From Himantopus leucocephalus (Eukaryota > Chordata > Aves > Charadriiformes > Recurvirostridae): DNA of 64,000 nt. Below the pieces are notes generated by a model. That model was not told the origin of the DNA. It ran no database searches and was given only the letters and a program-made list of their open reading frames with translations. The DNA is taken from assembly GCA_003993805.1 (NCBI GenBank), contig RSEF01000001.1, positions 153,285,781-153,349,780 of the forward strand. Direction: 5' to 3'. The position numbers were made by a program, and so were the translations under genes. This document shows positions 44,801-54,986 of the stretch, one piece after another (position 1 is the stretch's first letter; each line of letters opens with the position of its first letter).

Positions 44801-47064
44801 TAGACAGTTCTATACAATTGGAGTGAATTATGGTTTAGGGATCAATTTGTATCAGTGGACCTGAAACCTCATTTTCTATCAGGTATGTACAGCCTGCCCA
44901 GCTAGATGACAATAATTCCATGTAGGTTGGAAGCTAAATAACTGATCATTGTATGCATCCATAAGTTGCACAGAATGAAACAGGTCTTCTGTGGAAAGGA
45001 TGTGAGTAAGTGTGTAATCACACTGAAATCAAAGCTTTTCAGTATGGCAGGAAATACTAGTTGTTGTGTAGCGGACACAATTGGCAATCCTGTTACTATT
45101 ATTTTCTAGCTTAATAAACGAGAATTTCTCAGAACATTTAACATTGTTAAAGGGATGAATCATCCAGGAAAACAACTATAATGTTCCAGTGATTTCTTGG
45201 ATTTTTTTTAGTTGTGTTCTTTAGTACATTGGCGGGATTGCTGCTTTCCAAAGTGTCAGTTAGTTCTACACTCATTTTTAATTAACTGTTGATAAGGATA
45301 TTGCCACTGTGTCCTTGAACCTGTAAAGGGCAGATTGCCTAGGAAAAAAAAAGGAAGTTAAAGAAATGAAAGGATTTAGAAAGGCCAGAGCAGAAAAGAG
45401 TCCAAATCCCATCAGCAGTACATACAAACTCCTAGACAATCAGACACTTGATATGCGCTCTCTACATACCAACCAGCAGGGAAAAGTATGGGACCTGATC
45501 CAGAGCCATAGGCATCACTAGGTAATCCATCATTGAAAACATGAGTTTTCAGAGGAAGCCACTCATGAAAAGAGCACAGTGGGATCATGCAGAATAAAAC
45601 TAGGGATGCTTTCTTTGTCAGCAGTGACAGAGGAAGAACTTGTCCTTGTGTTTGGTTCAGACCTTAGTATTTAATTTAGCTCTAAGATGTGGTACCTGGT
45701 GAATTCGCACGAGTTGCACTCACTATGTCTTCCCTGAAACAATATATGAATTTTTTGCAACTAAAAACCCAAAATCATGACCTAAGCTCAGGAAATAAGT
45801 GAAACTGCCAAAATAGATGGCAGTTTCAGCCAAAATCATGGCTTTCATGATGAGCGTTCTAGGTACGGTACAAACTGGCACATCTTTCAGACCAACTGGC
45901 AGGTCTTACTGAACACAAGATTTTCAGCACTGTTTCTCTTTCACTGTTCTATAGTGTACAGAAAGGTAACCATTAAATTGTGAAGTGTGCTTTTTTATTA
46001 TTATGTCCAGATAGAGCAAAAGCTAATTGGTGACGTTGGGACTAGTGTGCATTCTCTGTTTGGCCATGGAGGAAGTCTCATTACTTATGACATCTTACAA
46101 TGACTAGAGAAAATTCAGTCAAATGAACTCTGCATCTGTAGCACCTGTGGCAAGATGCCAAGTTGGCACCAGATGAGCTGTAATGCTTTGTAAGACAAGT
46201 GCTCTCATGACAATCCAGCATGAAGGTTACTCATGTTCTGTTTACTGATGAGATAAAATAAAAAACAAAGCATCAAGTGGTAGTCTACTGCTGCAAGGCC
46301 AAGCACCAATTTTATTACCTTTGTCTTTCGTATCAGCATTTCTGCATCCTGAGCATGTGTATGGGAAGGGCATGCTTTGGCAAGTAAGTATCTGGAATGG
46401 TTTCCCTTAAAACCTCTGCAAGGGTCCACAGAACAACACTCTTTCTTGATGGATGCAGCTACTATAGGTGTGTTTCATGTTACTTGTGTTTCTCCCATAA
46501 GATGAGGAGAAGCTTAGGATACACTTACTTGTGATTTCCACCTTGAGCTCAGCACACAGAATCGGTTGTGCCTGTTTGTCTTTCAGAGAACTTCTGTGAA
46601 TGCTGTGCTATTTGCTTATTTCAGGGAAGAACTAGTTTTCAAGCTCTATTTAGGCTTGCAAGTCATTTCCAAATGAAATGGTGGAAATGTCTCCTTGGCA
46701 AGTTCTCAAGGAGAGAAAAAGTTTCAAAATGTGTGTTTCCACTGCCCATTGAATTTCCTTAGTCTTCCAAACTTGACTGATGCTGCTTCTTGCTAAAGTC
46801 CCTTCAGGAAGAGAAACGTTGCTGAAGGAAGTGAGGGGCTGAAGCACATACGTGCCAGAGCATGTGGAATTATAGCGGCACTGATCTGAGAAGAGCTATA
46901 TTATGTGGCTATTTATAGTTCTTAAAAGAATACTTACATCAAGCATGCCCGTAAACAGCAAGTAAATAGGAGAAGTCCACCATTATGCCAAAAGTTTATT
47001 TTGACACATTGCATTATGGCAATGTCTGGGAGGATGAGAGACCTTGTGAATTATGGGCCAATGC
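41870..47064. other. Intergenic stretch between genes 2 and 3, mostly unrecognised
   Basis: Non-coding DNA probably holding the promoter of gene 2 and possibly distal 5' exons of gene 3. The overlapping open frames at 43934-44455 on both strands have no recognisable domain. A 24-bp tandem repeat is listed separately. Confidence 0.4.
43617..43664 (+). repeat. Perfect 24-bp tandem duplication
   Basis: The unit CACATAATTTTCACTCATTT followed by TTGT occurs twice back to back (43617-43640 and 43641-43664). A partial third copy CACACATTTTTCAT follows. Confidence 0.9.
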
Positions 47065-47066
47065 AT

Positions 47067-47118
47067 TTATTGTCTTCATATTATTGTCTTCATAAATTAT
47101 TCAATTATTGTCTTCATA
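47067..47118 (+). repeat. Three copies of a 14-bp unit
   Basis: TTATTGTCTTCATA occurs at 47067-47080, 47081-47094 and 47105-47118, the last after a 10-bp spacer. Confidence 0.9.
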
Positions 47119-47364
47119 AAACAGGAAATGAGAGAGAAGAAATACTTAGTTGTTCTGATTGCTATCTGTAGAGGAATTGAGAGAGTCCTGCTAGAGGATA
47201 AAGATAGTGCTGAGACTATTGTGTCTACTCAGCTTCTGTAATTCTTGAAACCGGACCCTGAAGATTCTCAGAACAGAATTATTCTTGGAACCCCAAGTGC
47301 CAGAACTGGAGAAGCTGGGTCATGATGTAACTGTTACAGTAAATTAAGATACAGGAAAATGGAC

Positions 47365-47712
47365 TGGTATAAAAACCCAGTCTCCAGGGAGACCTTATTG
47401 CAGCCTTTCAGTACTTCAAGGAAAGATGGGCACAAACTTTTTAGTAGGGCCTGTTGCAATAGGACAAGGGGTAATGGCTTTAAACTAAAAGAGGGTAGAT
47501 TTAGACTAGATATAAGGAAGAAATTTTTTACAGTGAGGGTGATGAGACACTGGAAGAGGTTGCCCAGAGAGGTGGTAGATGCCCCATCAAGAACAGGGCT
47601 CTGAGCAACCTGATCTATTTGAAGATGTCCCCCCTCATTGCAGGGTGTTGGACTAGCTGACCTTTAAAGGTCCCTTCCAACCCAAACCATTCTATGATTC
47701 TATGATTCTATC
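47365..47712 (+). mobile_element. CR1 LINE 3' end, well preserved
   Basis: A 5'-truncated CR1 copy in plus orientation. The ORF2 3' region and UTR are readable (GGGCACAAACTTTTTAGTAG, TAGACTAGATATAAGGAAGA, GTTGCCCAGAGAGGTGGTAG, AAGGTCCCTTCCAACCC), ending in three ATTCTATG-type units. Confidence 0.92.
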
Positions 47713-48834
47713 AAAACCTTAATTTATTGTCAAGTGAATTCCCTTAACTATGAAAATTTTTCATACAGATTAGAAAAGTTAAAACCTCCAATATTTATAC
47801 AGAGTAAACAATATGCTATCAATTTCAGCATAGGCAATTTAACTAACTATATGGAAAGCATGACTTAATGAAAATTCACAAAATGCCTGAGATCATATCT
47901 GCAGAGGATTTGGGGTACTACAAAGGCATCCCAGTCTTGTCATTCTGAGACTTATAGTCAGTACTTGACCTAGACATGGATGTTTTCACCAATCCAGTCA
48001 ACTTGAAGATCAAGCTCCCCTTAGCTGCTGTGCACTCTGAAGGATAACTTGGTTTGCTTAATGAAAGGGAGGGGACTTGCATGCCAGCATAACCTAAACA
48101 CATCCTTTACTAGACCAGCACATTTTGCCACAGACCTTTTGGGTCAATCTGGATTCTTCTTAAAACCAGATTAATTGTACAAGCTTTATATGACTGGCTT
48201 TGTAACCTTTAATTTAAAACCCAAGAATTCAAAGATTTGCATTTAGTCTTCTTTGTAGCTAATGCTAAGAAAGAACATCACTGTTATAGTCAAGGAGAAG
48301 TTGATAATCAAAAGAGAACATTTATTTTTATTTTTGTTTCTCTGGCTTAATCTATTTTAAATTTATCACTATTTATGGGAGGTAGCATAAGCAGAAAACA
48401 AGTGATATTAGCAACTTGCATATGGCTTAGAATTGGTTTTTGCTTTTTGGGTTTTTTTTTTTTTTAATATATTTTTCTTTTTAATTCCACCAACAAATAT
48501 ACATGCCTGTGTAGTAGAATTACTCCGAGCCCCAAGCTGGCTTCAGGGCCAGGGATGTTTTCTGTGGAACACAAACACTGTCTTCATCTTTTTGCATGAC
48601 CAAGCTATGCTTCAAATCTTACAAGCAGAGTTTATGCCCTTTGAAGAAACAGGGTTAAGAAGAATCTATTGGTTGAATTTGGTTCAAATCTGCAAATATC
48701 ACCAGGTCTCCTAAAACTACAGAATTGGCTGATTTTGTCCAAAACTCTCCTTTTCCTTTATTTAAGGCATACAGCCAAAGCTATTTGTTTTTCTAATGAA
48801 CAAGACACTCAGACTGTAGCAAGGAGATTTGTTT
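47713..48834. other. Intergenic stretch, nothing recognised
   Basis: Non-coding, AT-rich, with a T-rich tract at 48445-48485. No exon or repeat family recognised. Confidence 0.45.
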
Positions 48835-49086
48835 AAACCTGTCCTGGTTTCAGCTGGGATGAAGTTGATTTTCTTGCTGGCAGCTGGTGTAGTGCTGTGT
48901 TTTGGATTTGGGATGAGAGTGATGTTGGTAACACACTAATGTTTTTGGTTGTTGCTGAGCAGTCAAGGCCTTTTCTGCTCCTCACACCACCCAGCCAGCA
49001 AGCAGGCTGGGGGTGCACAAAAATCTGGGAGGGGAAACAGCTGGGACAGCTGACCCCAACTGACCAAACGGATATTCCATACCATA

Positions 49087-49110
49087 TGATGTCATGATCA
49101 GTATATAAAG
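49087..49110 (+). promoter_or_regulatory. LTR core promoter: CRE-like site and TATA box
   Basis: TGATGTCATGATCA is followed by TATATAAAG (49102-49110). A CRE/AP-1-like motif just upstream of a TATA box is typical of a retroviral U3 promoter. It points right, towards gene 3. Confidence 0.6.
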
Positions 49111-49290
49111 CTGGGGAAAGAAGAAGGAAGGGGGGGACCTTCGGAGTGATGGCATTTGTCTTCCCAAGTAACCATTATGTGTGATGGAGCCCTGCTTTCC
49201 CGGAGATGGCTGAACACCTGCCTGCCGACGGGAAGCAGTGAATGAATTCCTTGTTTTGCTTTGCTTACGTGCGCGGCTTTTGCTTTACTT

Positions 49291-49296
49291 ATTAAA
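49291..49296 (+). terminator. LTR polyadenylation signal ATTAAA
   Basis: ATTAAA lies about 180 bases after the LTR TATA box and before the LTR end, as expected for the R region. Confidence 0.45.
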
Positions 49297-49609
49297 CTGT
49301 CTTGATCTAGATGCACTACTTTTTCTTACTTTTACTCTTCTGATTCTCTCTCCCATCCCACCGAGGAGTGAGTGAGCAGCTCTGTGGTGCTTAGTTGTCA
49401 GATGGGGTTAAACCATGACAAAACCTTTTACTCCTTCTGTCTTGCACTTTAGAAGAAAAGGTTAAATTGCAGGCAACTGCAGCTGATGATACGTTGAGCT
49501 CATATGGTAAAGGAAGTGTAAGCAGAAGTTTGCTAGATATAAATTTGTCCATAATAGTGCAGTGCTCCAGTCACTTAGCATATCTCCATATAGGGCGATC
49601 CAGCAGGTA

Positions 49610-49694
49610 CACTAAAAAGTCCTATCATGGATATTACACTACTTGGAAGGTNCACTAAAAAGTCCTATCGTGGATATTACACTACTTGGAAGGT
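49610..49694 (+). repeat. 42-bp direct duplication around a single N
   Basis: Positions 49610-49651 and 49653-49694 differ at one base (ATCATGG/ATCGTGG) and are separated by the N at 49652. Same signature as the other assembly junctions. Confidence 0.9.
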
Positions 49695-50199
49695 GAAGTA
49701 TAGCTCAGCTCCTAACCGTGTGGCGGTGACTGGTCCCGATGTTTGTTTTGATTTGACTTTACAAGACAAAGTAATTTTTCATCCGATTTCCTTTACTTTC
49801 ATGATTTAGCTTGCTTGTTTCTGATACTAGGCTACCATCATGTGGCCACTTTGAGAATCTTCCCAAGTAACAGAAACAAAGACTACTCGGCCTGGAAAGC
49901 AGTGAGGTACTGCCTGCGTACAAGATGAAAACCACATGTAGTTTTCAGCAGGCTTAATTTTCCTTCTTGATTGCACTCAGTCATCCCTTAATTAGACACT
50001 CTGCCCTTCTGTTTGTGTCCGTTTTGTTCTGCTTTAATTTTTGCCCCCCAAATACTGACAAAACATATCCGAATTTCAGAAGGAAAAGGTGCAAATTTTT
50101 CTGCAAATAGCAGCATTGTGCCACTCCATGCATTAAACTCTAAGACATAGGTATATCTATGCTGGGGATTTCTGTCCATGAATTCCAAACTCAGAGTTT

Positions 50200-50471
50200 C
50201 AAATCATTCCTATGTAAATCCCTTCTGTAAAGCCTTTGATATAGTCCCCCATAATATTCCTGCCTCTAGATTGGAAAGGTATCAGTTTAACCGACTGTTA
50301 GATGGCTATGCAATTGGCTGGGTGTGTGCCTCCAAAGACTTATATCAGTCAATGGATCAATGTCCAATTGGAAACAGTCCTCAAGGGTCTGTACTGGGAC
50401 CAGTACTATTTGACATCTTCATCAACAGCATAGAGAGTGGGATTGAGTGCACCCTCAGCAAGTTTGCAGAC
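50200..50471 (+). mobile_element. CR1 LINE reverse-transcriptase fragment running into a gap
   Basis: The plus-strand frame reads CR1 ORF2 pieces: KAFDIVPHNI, then GNSPQGSVLGPVLFDIFINS and GIECTLSKFAD, directly before the N run. PQGSVLGP and the FAD start of the FADD motif are diagnostic for non-LTR reverse transcriptase. Confidence 0.92.
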
Positions 50472-51471
50472 NNNNNNNNNNNNNNNNNNNNNNNNNNNNN
50501 NNNNNNNNNNNNNNNNNNNNNNNNNNNNNNNNNNNNNNNNNNNNNNNNNNNNNNNNNNNNNNNNNNNNNNNNNNNNNNNNNNNNNNNNNNNNNNNNNNNN
50601 NNNNNNNNNNNNNNNNNNNNNNNNNNNNNNNNNNNNNNNNNNNNNNNNNNNNNNNNNNNNNNNNNNNNNNNNNNNNNNNNNNNNNNNNNNNNNNNNNNNN
50701 NNNNNNNNNNNNNNNNNNNNNNNNNNNNNNNNNNNNNNNNNNNNNNNNNNNNNNNNNNNNNNNNNNNNNNNNNNNNNNNNNNNNNNNNNNNNNNNNNNNN
50801 NNNNNNNNNNNNNNNNNNNNNNNNNNNNNNNNNNNNNNNNNNNNNNNNNNNNNNNNNNNNNNNNNNNNNNNNNNNNNNNNNNNNNNNNNNNNNNNNNNNN
50901 NNNNNNNNNNNNNNNNNNNNNNNNNNNNNNNNNNNNNNNNNNNNNNNNNNNNNNNNNNNNNNNNNNNNNNNNNNNNNNNNNNNNNNNNNNNNNNNNNNNN
51001 NNNNNNNNNNNNNNNNNNNNNNNNNNNNNNNNNNNNNNNNNNNNNNNNNNNNNNNNNNNNNNNNNNNNNNNNNNNNNNNNNNNNNNNNNNNNNNNNNNNN
51101 NNNNNNNNNNNNNNNNNNNNNNNNNNNNNNNNNNNNNNNNNNNNNNNNNNNNNNNNNNNNNNNNNNNNNNNNNNNNNNNNNNNNNNNNNNNNNNNNNNNN
51201 NNNNNNNNNNNNNNNNNNNNNNNNNNNNNNNNNNNNNNNNNNNNNNNNNNNNNNNNNNNNNNNNNNNNNNNNNNNNNNNNNNNNNNNNNNNNNNNNNNNN
51301 NNNNNNNNNNNNNNNNNNNNNNNNNNNNNNNNNNNNNNNNNNNNNNNNNNNNNNNNNNNNNNNNNNNNNNNNNNNNNNNNNNNNNNNNNNNNNNNNNNNN
51401 NNNNNNNNNNNNNNNNNNNNNNNNNNNNNNNNNNNNNNNNNNNNNNNNNNNNNNNNNNNNNNNNNNNNNNN
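50472..51471. other. Assembly gap of exactly 1000 N
   Basis: A placeholder gap bounded by CR1 reverse-transcriptase sequence in plus orientation on the left and minus orientation on the right. Confidence 0.98.
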
Positions 51472-52040
51472 ACCACTTGTCACTGCTTGCCACTTGGACA
51501 TGGAGCTGTTGACCGGAACTCTTTAAGCGTGGCCGTCCAGCCAGTTCCTTATCCACCGAGTGGTCCATCCATCAACTCCATGTCTCTCTAATTTAGAGAA
51601 AAGGATTTTGTGTGGAACAGTGTCAAATGCTTTGCAATAGTCCAGGTAGACTGCTTCTTCTGCTTTCCCCTTATCCACAAATGCTGTAAGACCAGCGTAG
51701 AATGCCACCAAATTTGTCAGGCACAATTTTCCCTTAGTGAAGCCGTGTTGGCTGCCACCAACCACCTCCTTATTTTCCATGTGCCTTAGCAGAGTTTCCA
51801 GGAGGATCTGCTCCATGATTTTGCCAGGCACAGAGGTGAGACTGACCAGCCTGTAGTTCCCTGGGTCTTCTTTTTTACGCTTTTTAAAAATGGGGGTTAT
51901 GTTTCCCCTTTTCCGGTCAGTGGGAACTTCACCAGACTGCCACAACTTCTCAGATACGATGGATAGTGGCTTAGCAACTTCATCGGCCGGTTCCCTTAGG
52001 ACCCATGGATGAATCTCATCAGGATATGCATCCACTCTTT
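51472..52040 (-). mobile_element. CR1 LINE ORF2 fragment (reverse transcriptase), long open frame
   Basis: A minus-strand frame of 170 codons encodes the N-terminal part of the CR1 reverse-transcriptase domain: [76 protein letters not shown] and [11 protein letters not shown]. It is cut by the gap and truncated at its 5' side near 52040. The open frame suggests a relatively young copy, but it is incomplete and not a functional gene. Confidence 0.93.
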
Positions 52041-52049
52041 ATTAGACAC

Positions 52050-54840
52050 AGTAGAAAGGAGAAGGGAAATGAGGTAAACATGTTACAGATCACATAATGT
52101 TATCTTCATAAATTGCATCGGAGTTTATTAATTCAGGTGCAATGCTAATACTGGTATGCAGCTTCCAGAACAGGGTTGGCTCTTCACAGATTCCCTTGTG
52201 CAGCATGTGGAAAAGGAGCTCAGGACTGTACCTGGACATGCCAAAGCTTCCCGGTTCTCTTTGGCTTTTTCCAGAAGAAAGACAGGCAGCCTCCTTCTAG
52301 ACCACTTCTGAAAATCATTATCATCCCCTTAACTATTGCCAAGTTTAATACTTCAGAACCTCTGCCAGAGTCATCCAAGGGCTTGTCTCTGTCTATTCAC
52401 AAAGCTCTTAATTACCAGAGGTTGCAAGCAGAAGGAGCAAGGGAGGTTCATGCTGGATCCTTGGTATCCTGTCCAGACATGTGCTGGGGCCCTTCTGATC
52501 CCATCCTGCCCATAAAAGACATGAGGGCCCAAGATAAATGAGGGGGTTTTAAGGTAGATTTGAGGAGAATCAGTGTCAAAGTTAATAATGACTAAAATGG
52601 TAGCTACCTAGCCGAGGAGCAAAAAAAGTGTGGGGATCTGTGCAAAGTTAAGGAAGAAAACTGCAGCGGTATTACAGGAGACACACGAGGGAAAAGAACA
52701 GAGCAAGCCTGAGATTCTGTTTGGTGGTCAAAGCAAGGTCTTAATTACTTTCACAGAGACTTTATGAGCTGAGGTATTAGGGTGTCCCTAAGTAGGCTTG
52801 TAGATGTTTCTTAAAGAACAGCTAAGAGTATAATGATTAAAATATACAAGTCTATATTTATTTATTCTGAATACCTGAAGAGATGACTTGCACACAAATA
52901 ATAATACTGTGGTATAGATTGGTAAAGCTTGAAAATGGGGAGTTGAGTCTGCAGGTGACGGGAAGCTAGGAAGAGTTGGCACGTACTATGGGAAACAAGA
53001 TTAGAATTTGAAATGTTGCGTAAGTCTGAAATCAACAAGCCAAAATTCAGTAATAAGGAAAATGCTATCATTGGGAAGTACGGGTCAAACATACAAACAC
53101 AAAATAAGGAATTAATGTGTAGGCAGCAATGAAGAAGAGAAAAGGTCTGTGGATTACACTGAACCACAAACTGAGTCAGACTTTCTGTGTTATTACACAA
53201 AGGTCAAATGTTATTCAAGTATATATGACAGACATGTCACATGTAAGACGTAGGTTGTGACTAATTCACCTTTCTGAGTTTCACCTGAAGTTTCCAACTT
53301 TGTTTTGGGCACCACCACAAAATATAAACATGCTGAAAAAAAATTCTGATAACATCAGTGAGAGTTATCAAAATGAACATAAACTGTGAAAACATGCTCT
53401 AGGAATGGAAGACTGAGGGACATGGTCTAGGGTAAAGGAGTGTAACTTGTGTTAATAATCTGGTAAATAGAGGGGCATAGGGATCATACTTACCCATGAC
53501 AACTTATGAGTAGGATAAAAAGTGACTTGCTATATTTGAAGCAAGGAAAACATAAGCTAAAAGTTAGGAAAAGTGTCCTGATTCCAAGGAAAGTCTAGCA
53601 TGGGAACAGGTTTCTGAGGCTGCTTGGGGATGGCTCGGTATAGAGTTACCAACAATGGATTATACAAACATCTTCCACGAACACTCTGGGTAGATGTGAC
53701 TGAAAGCTGCTGCACATCATGACTTCCAGAAGGTGGCCTATGTAATTTTACAAAAAATCTTTCAGTCCTGCATTTTAGAAATTTCCTGTGATGACATAAA
53801 CTTATTATTGGTGGATTAGGAAGAAATTTTCAGGCACAGCATTTGGTTAGCATTTAATCCTCATAGTCACTTGCAGTTTGCTTTTGAAAGCCCAAGGGTT
53901 TTCCCACATTTTTACTTACTTTTGAAAAATTTAGCATGTGAACTTTTGGACCTATTTTTGCCACCAGATCTGGAAAAGTCTTAAACAGTGCGAAGGAAGA
54001 GAAAGAAATGCCATGGTACACAGGGCCAAACCCACACTGCACTGGTCAGTATGGTAAGAGCAGGAGGTCACCTTTTCTTAAAGTTGGCCTTACAGTACTA
54101 CCTCATCATGCTTTCCTAACAACCAAAGATGCAAAGATTCTGGGCCCCTCTGTGTCTGAGATGCATACTTTATACTGCTTCTCAACTTCCAAACATTATT
54201 TTTAATTTTTAGAAGCAGGAGTTCCCTTTCCTGCTTGCTTTTTTTTTATTCCTTCTTAAATTTTTAGTATTTTTTATTCACAGCAGTTGGCTTCAGTTTA
54301 TGATTTAGATATCCCTCTGTTTTAAACTCTGACACTCCTTGTGTGGGTTTGACCTTTTGAAGTGACATGCTTTCTTTTATAGGCTCAATTACAGATGTTT
54401 CAAGGTAGTCATTAAAATAGTGGTCATCCCTCACCGTCGGTCAGCTGAAAAGTGCAAGATTTTATTCTACCAGACAAGCAAGTATTGCACACTACCCACA
54501 CCACAACCTTGAAACTTACAGTTTCATAGTTACTGTATTGGTCCTATACTTGGTGTGATAAGAAATGAAAAGGGAATCAGTGTTTTCAAAACCTTGCTGT
54601 CCTACTATAGCTGATACCTCCTTCCATCTTGTCAGTTCTAGGCTCTCCTTCATTTTCAGTCCTGAGTTTTAACATGTAACAGGTAAAAGTCAGATTGTGT
54701 CTGGACATAAACGCTTGTTTTGAAAATCTCTTCCTACTAGGTTAGAGATGTAAATAATAGTACTTGACATCCCTAGATTTATATCTGTTTGAACTGCAGT
54801 GTGAAATCACCTAAAATAACCCCCTAAACCTATCTTGATA
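52050..54840. other. Region upstream of the first gene 3 exon seen; mostly unrecognised
   Basis: The gene 3 exons for the N-terminal and cytokine-binding domains should lie here or further left; none was recognised with both a family motif and fitting phase. The stretch 53490-53700 weakly resembles a very old CR1 3' part on the plus strand (AAGCTAAAAGTTAGGAAAAG, then GGGAACAGGTTTCTGAGG). Confidence 0.4.
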
Positions 54841-54841
54841 G

Positions 54842-54986
54842 ATTGTAGATGTCACTGCAGAGAAATATGAGTATCCATTTCATAAGCCAGCAAAAAAATG
54901 TGCAGCACAAGTGAGGGTGAAGAAAGAAGTGTGCATAAGAAACAAGATTTGGAGTGAATGGAGTGAACCAGTGTTTATTCACAATG
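54842..54986 (+). CDS. Gene 3 exon: WSXWS box
   Basis: 145 nt, phase 0 to 1, acceptor TTGATAG and donor GTAAGT. It encodes IVDVTAEKYEYPFHKPAKKC, AAQVRVKKEVCIRNKIWSEW and SEPVFIHN. WSEWS is a perfect class I receptor box. Confidence 0.92.

Larger units (their letters stand above)
48840..49420 (+). mobile_element. Solo LTR (581 bp) with 5-bp target duplication
   Basis: A complete LTR in plus orientation, starting TGTCCTGGTTTCAGCTGGGA and ending GGGGTTAAACCATGACA. It is flanked by AAACC at 48835-48839 and AAACC at 49421-49425, a perfect 5-bp target-site duplication. It carries a CRE-like element, a TATA box and an ATTAAA polyadenylation signal in promoter-then-polyA order. There is no internal retroviral sequence, so it is the product of LTR-LTR recombination. 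Confidence 0.93.

Noticed and set aside
52176..52541. A 121-codon plus frame containing DCTWTCQSFPVLF, similar to the NCTW motif.
   Set aside because: There is no splice donor at the expected place and no conserved strand before it. It lies beside a CR1 fragment, so chance is likely.
53972..54044. Possible gene 3 exon between a CCACCAG acceptor and a GTAAGA donor, open for 29 codons.
   Set aside because: It ends in phase 1, while the next gene 3 exon needs phase 0, and the residues show no FnIII or receptor motif.
54404..54500. Plus-strand frame LNYRCFKVVIKIV after a TTTTATAG acceptor, resembling the CFKYEIIIK strand of genes 1 and 2.
   Set aside because: The entry phase does not match the family pattern, no consensus donor follows, and the upstream part of the domain is absent. 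It could be a decayed exon, but the evidence is too thin.
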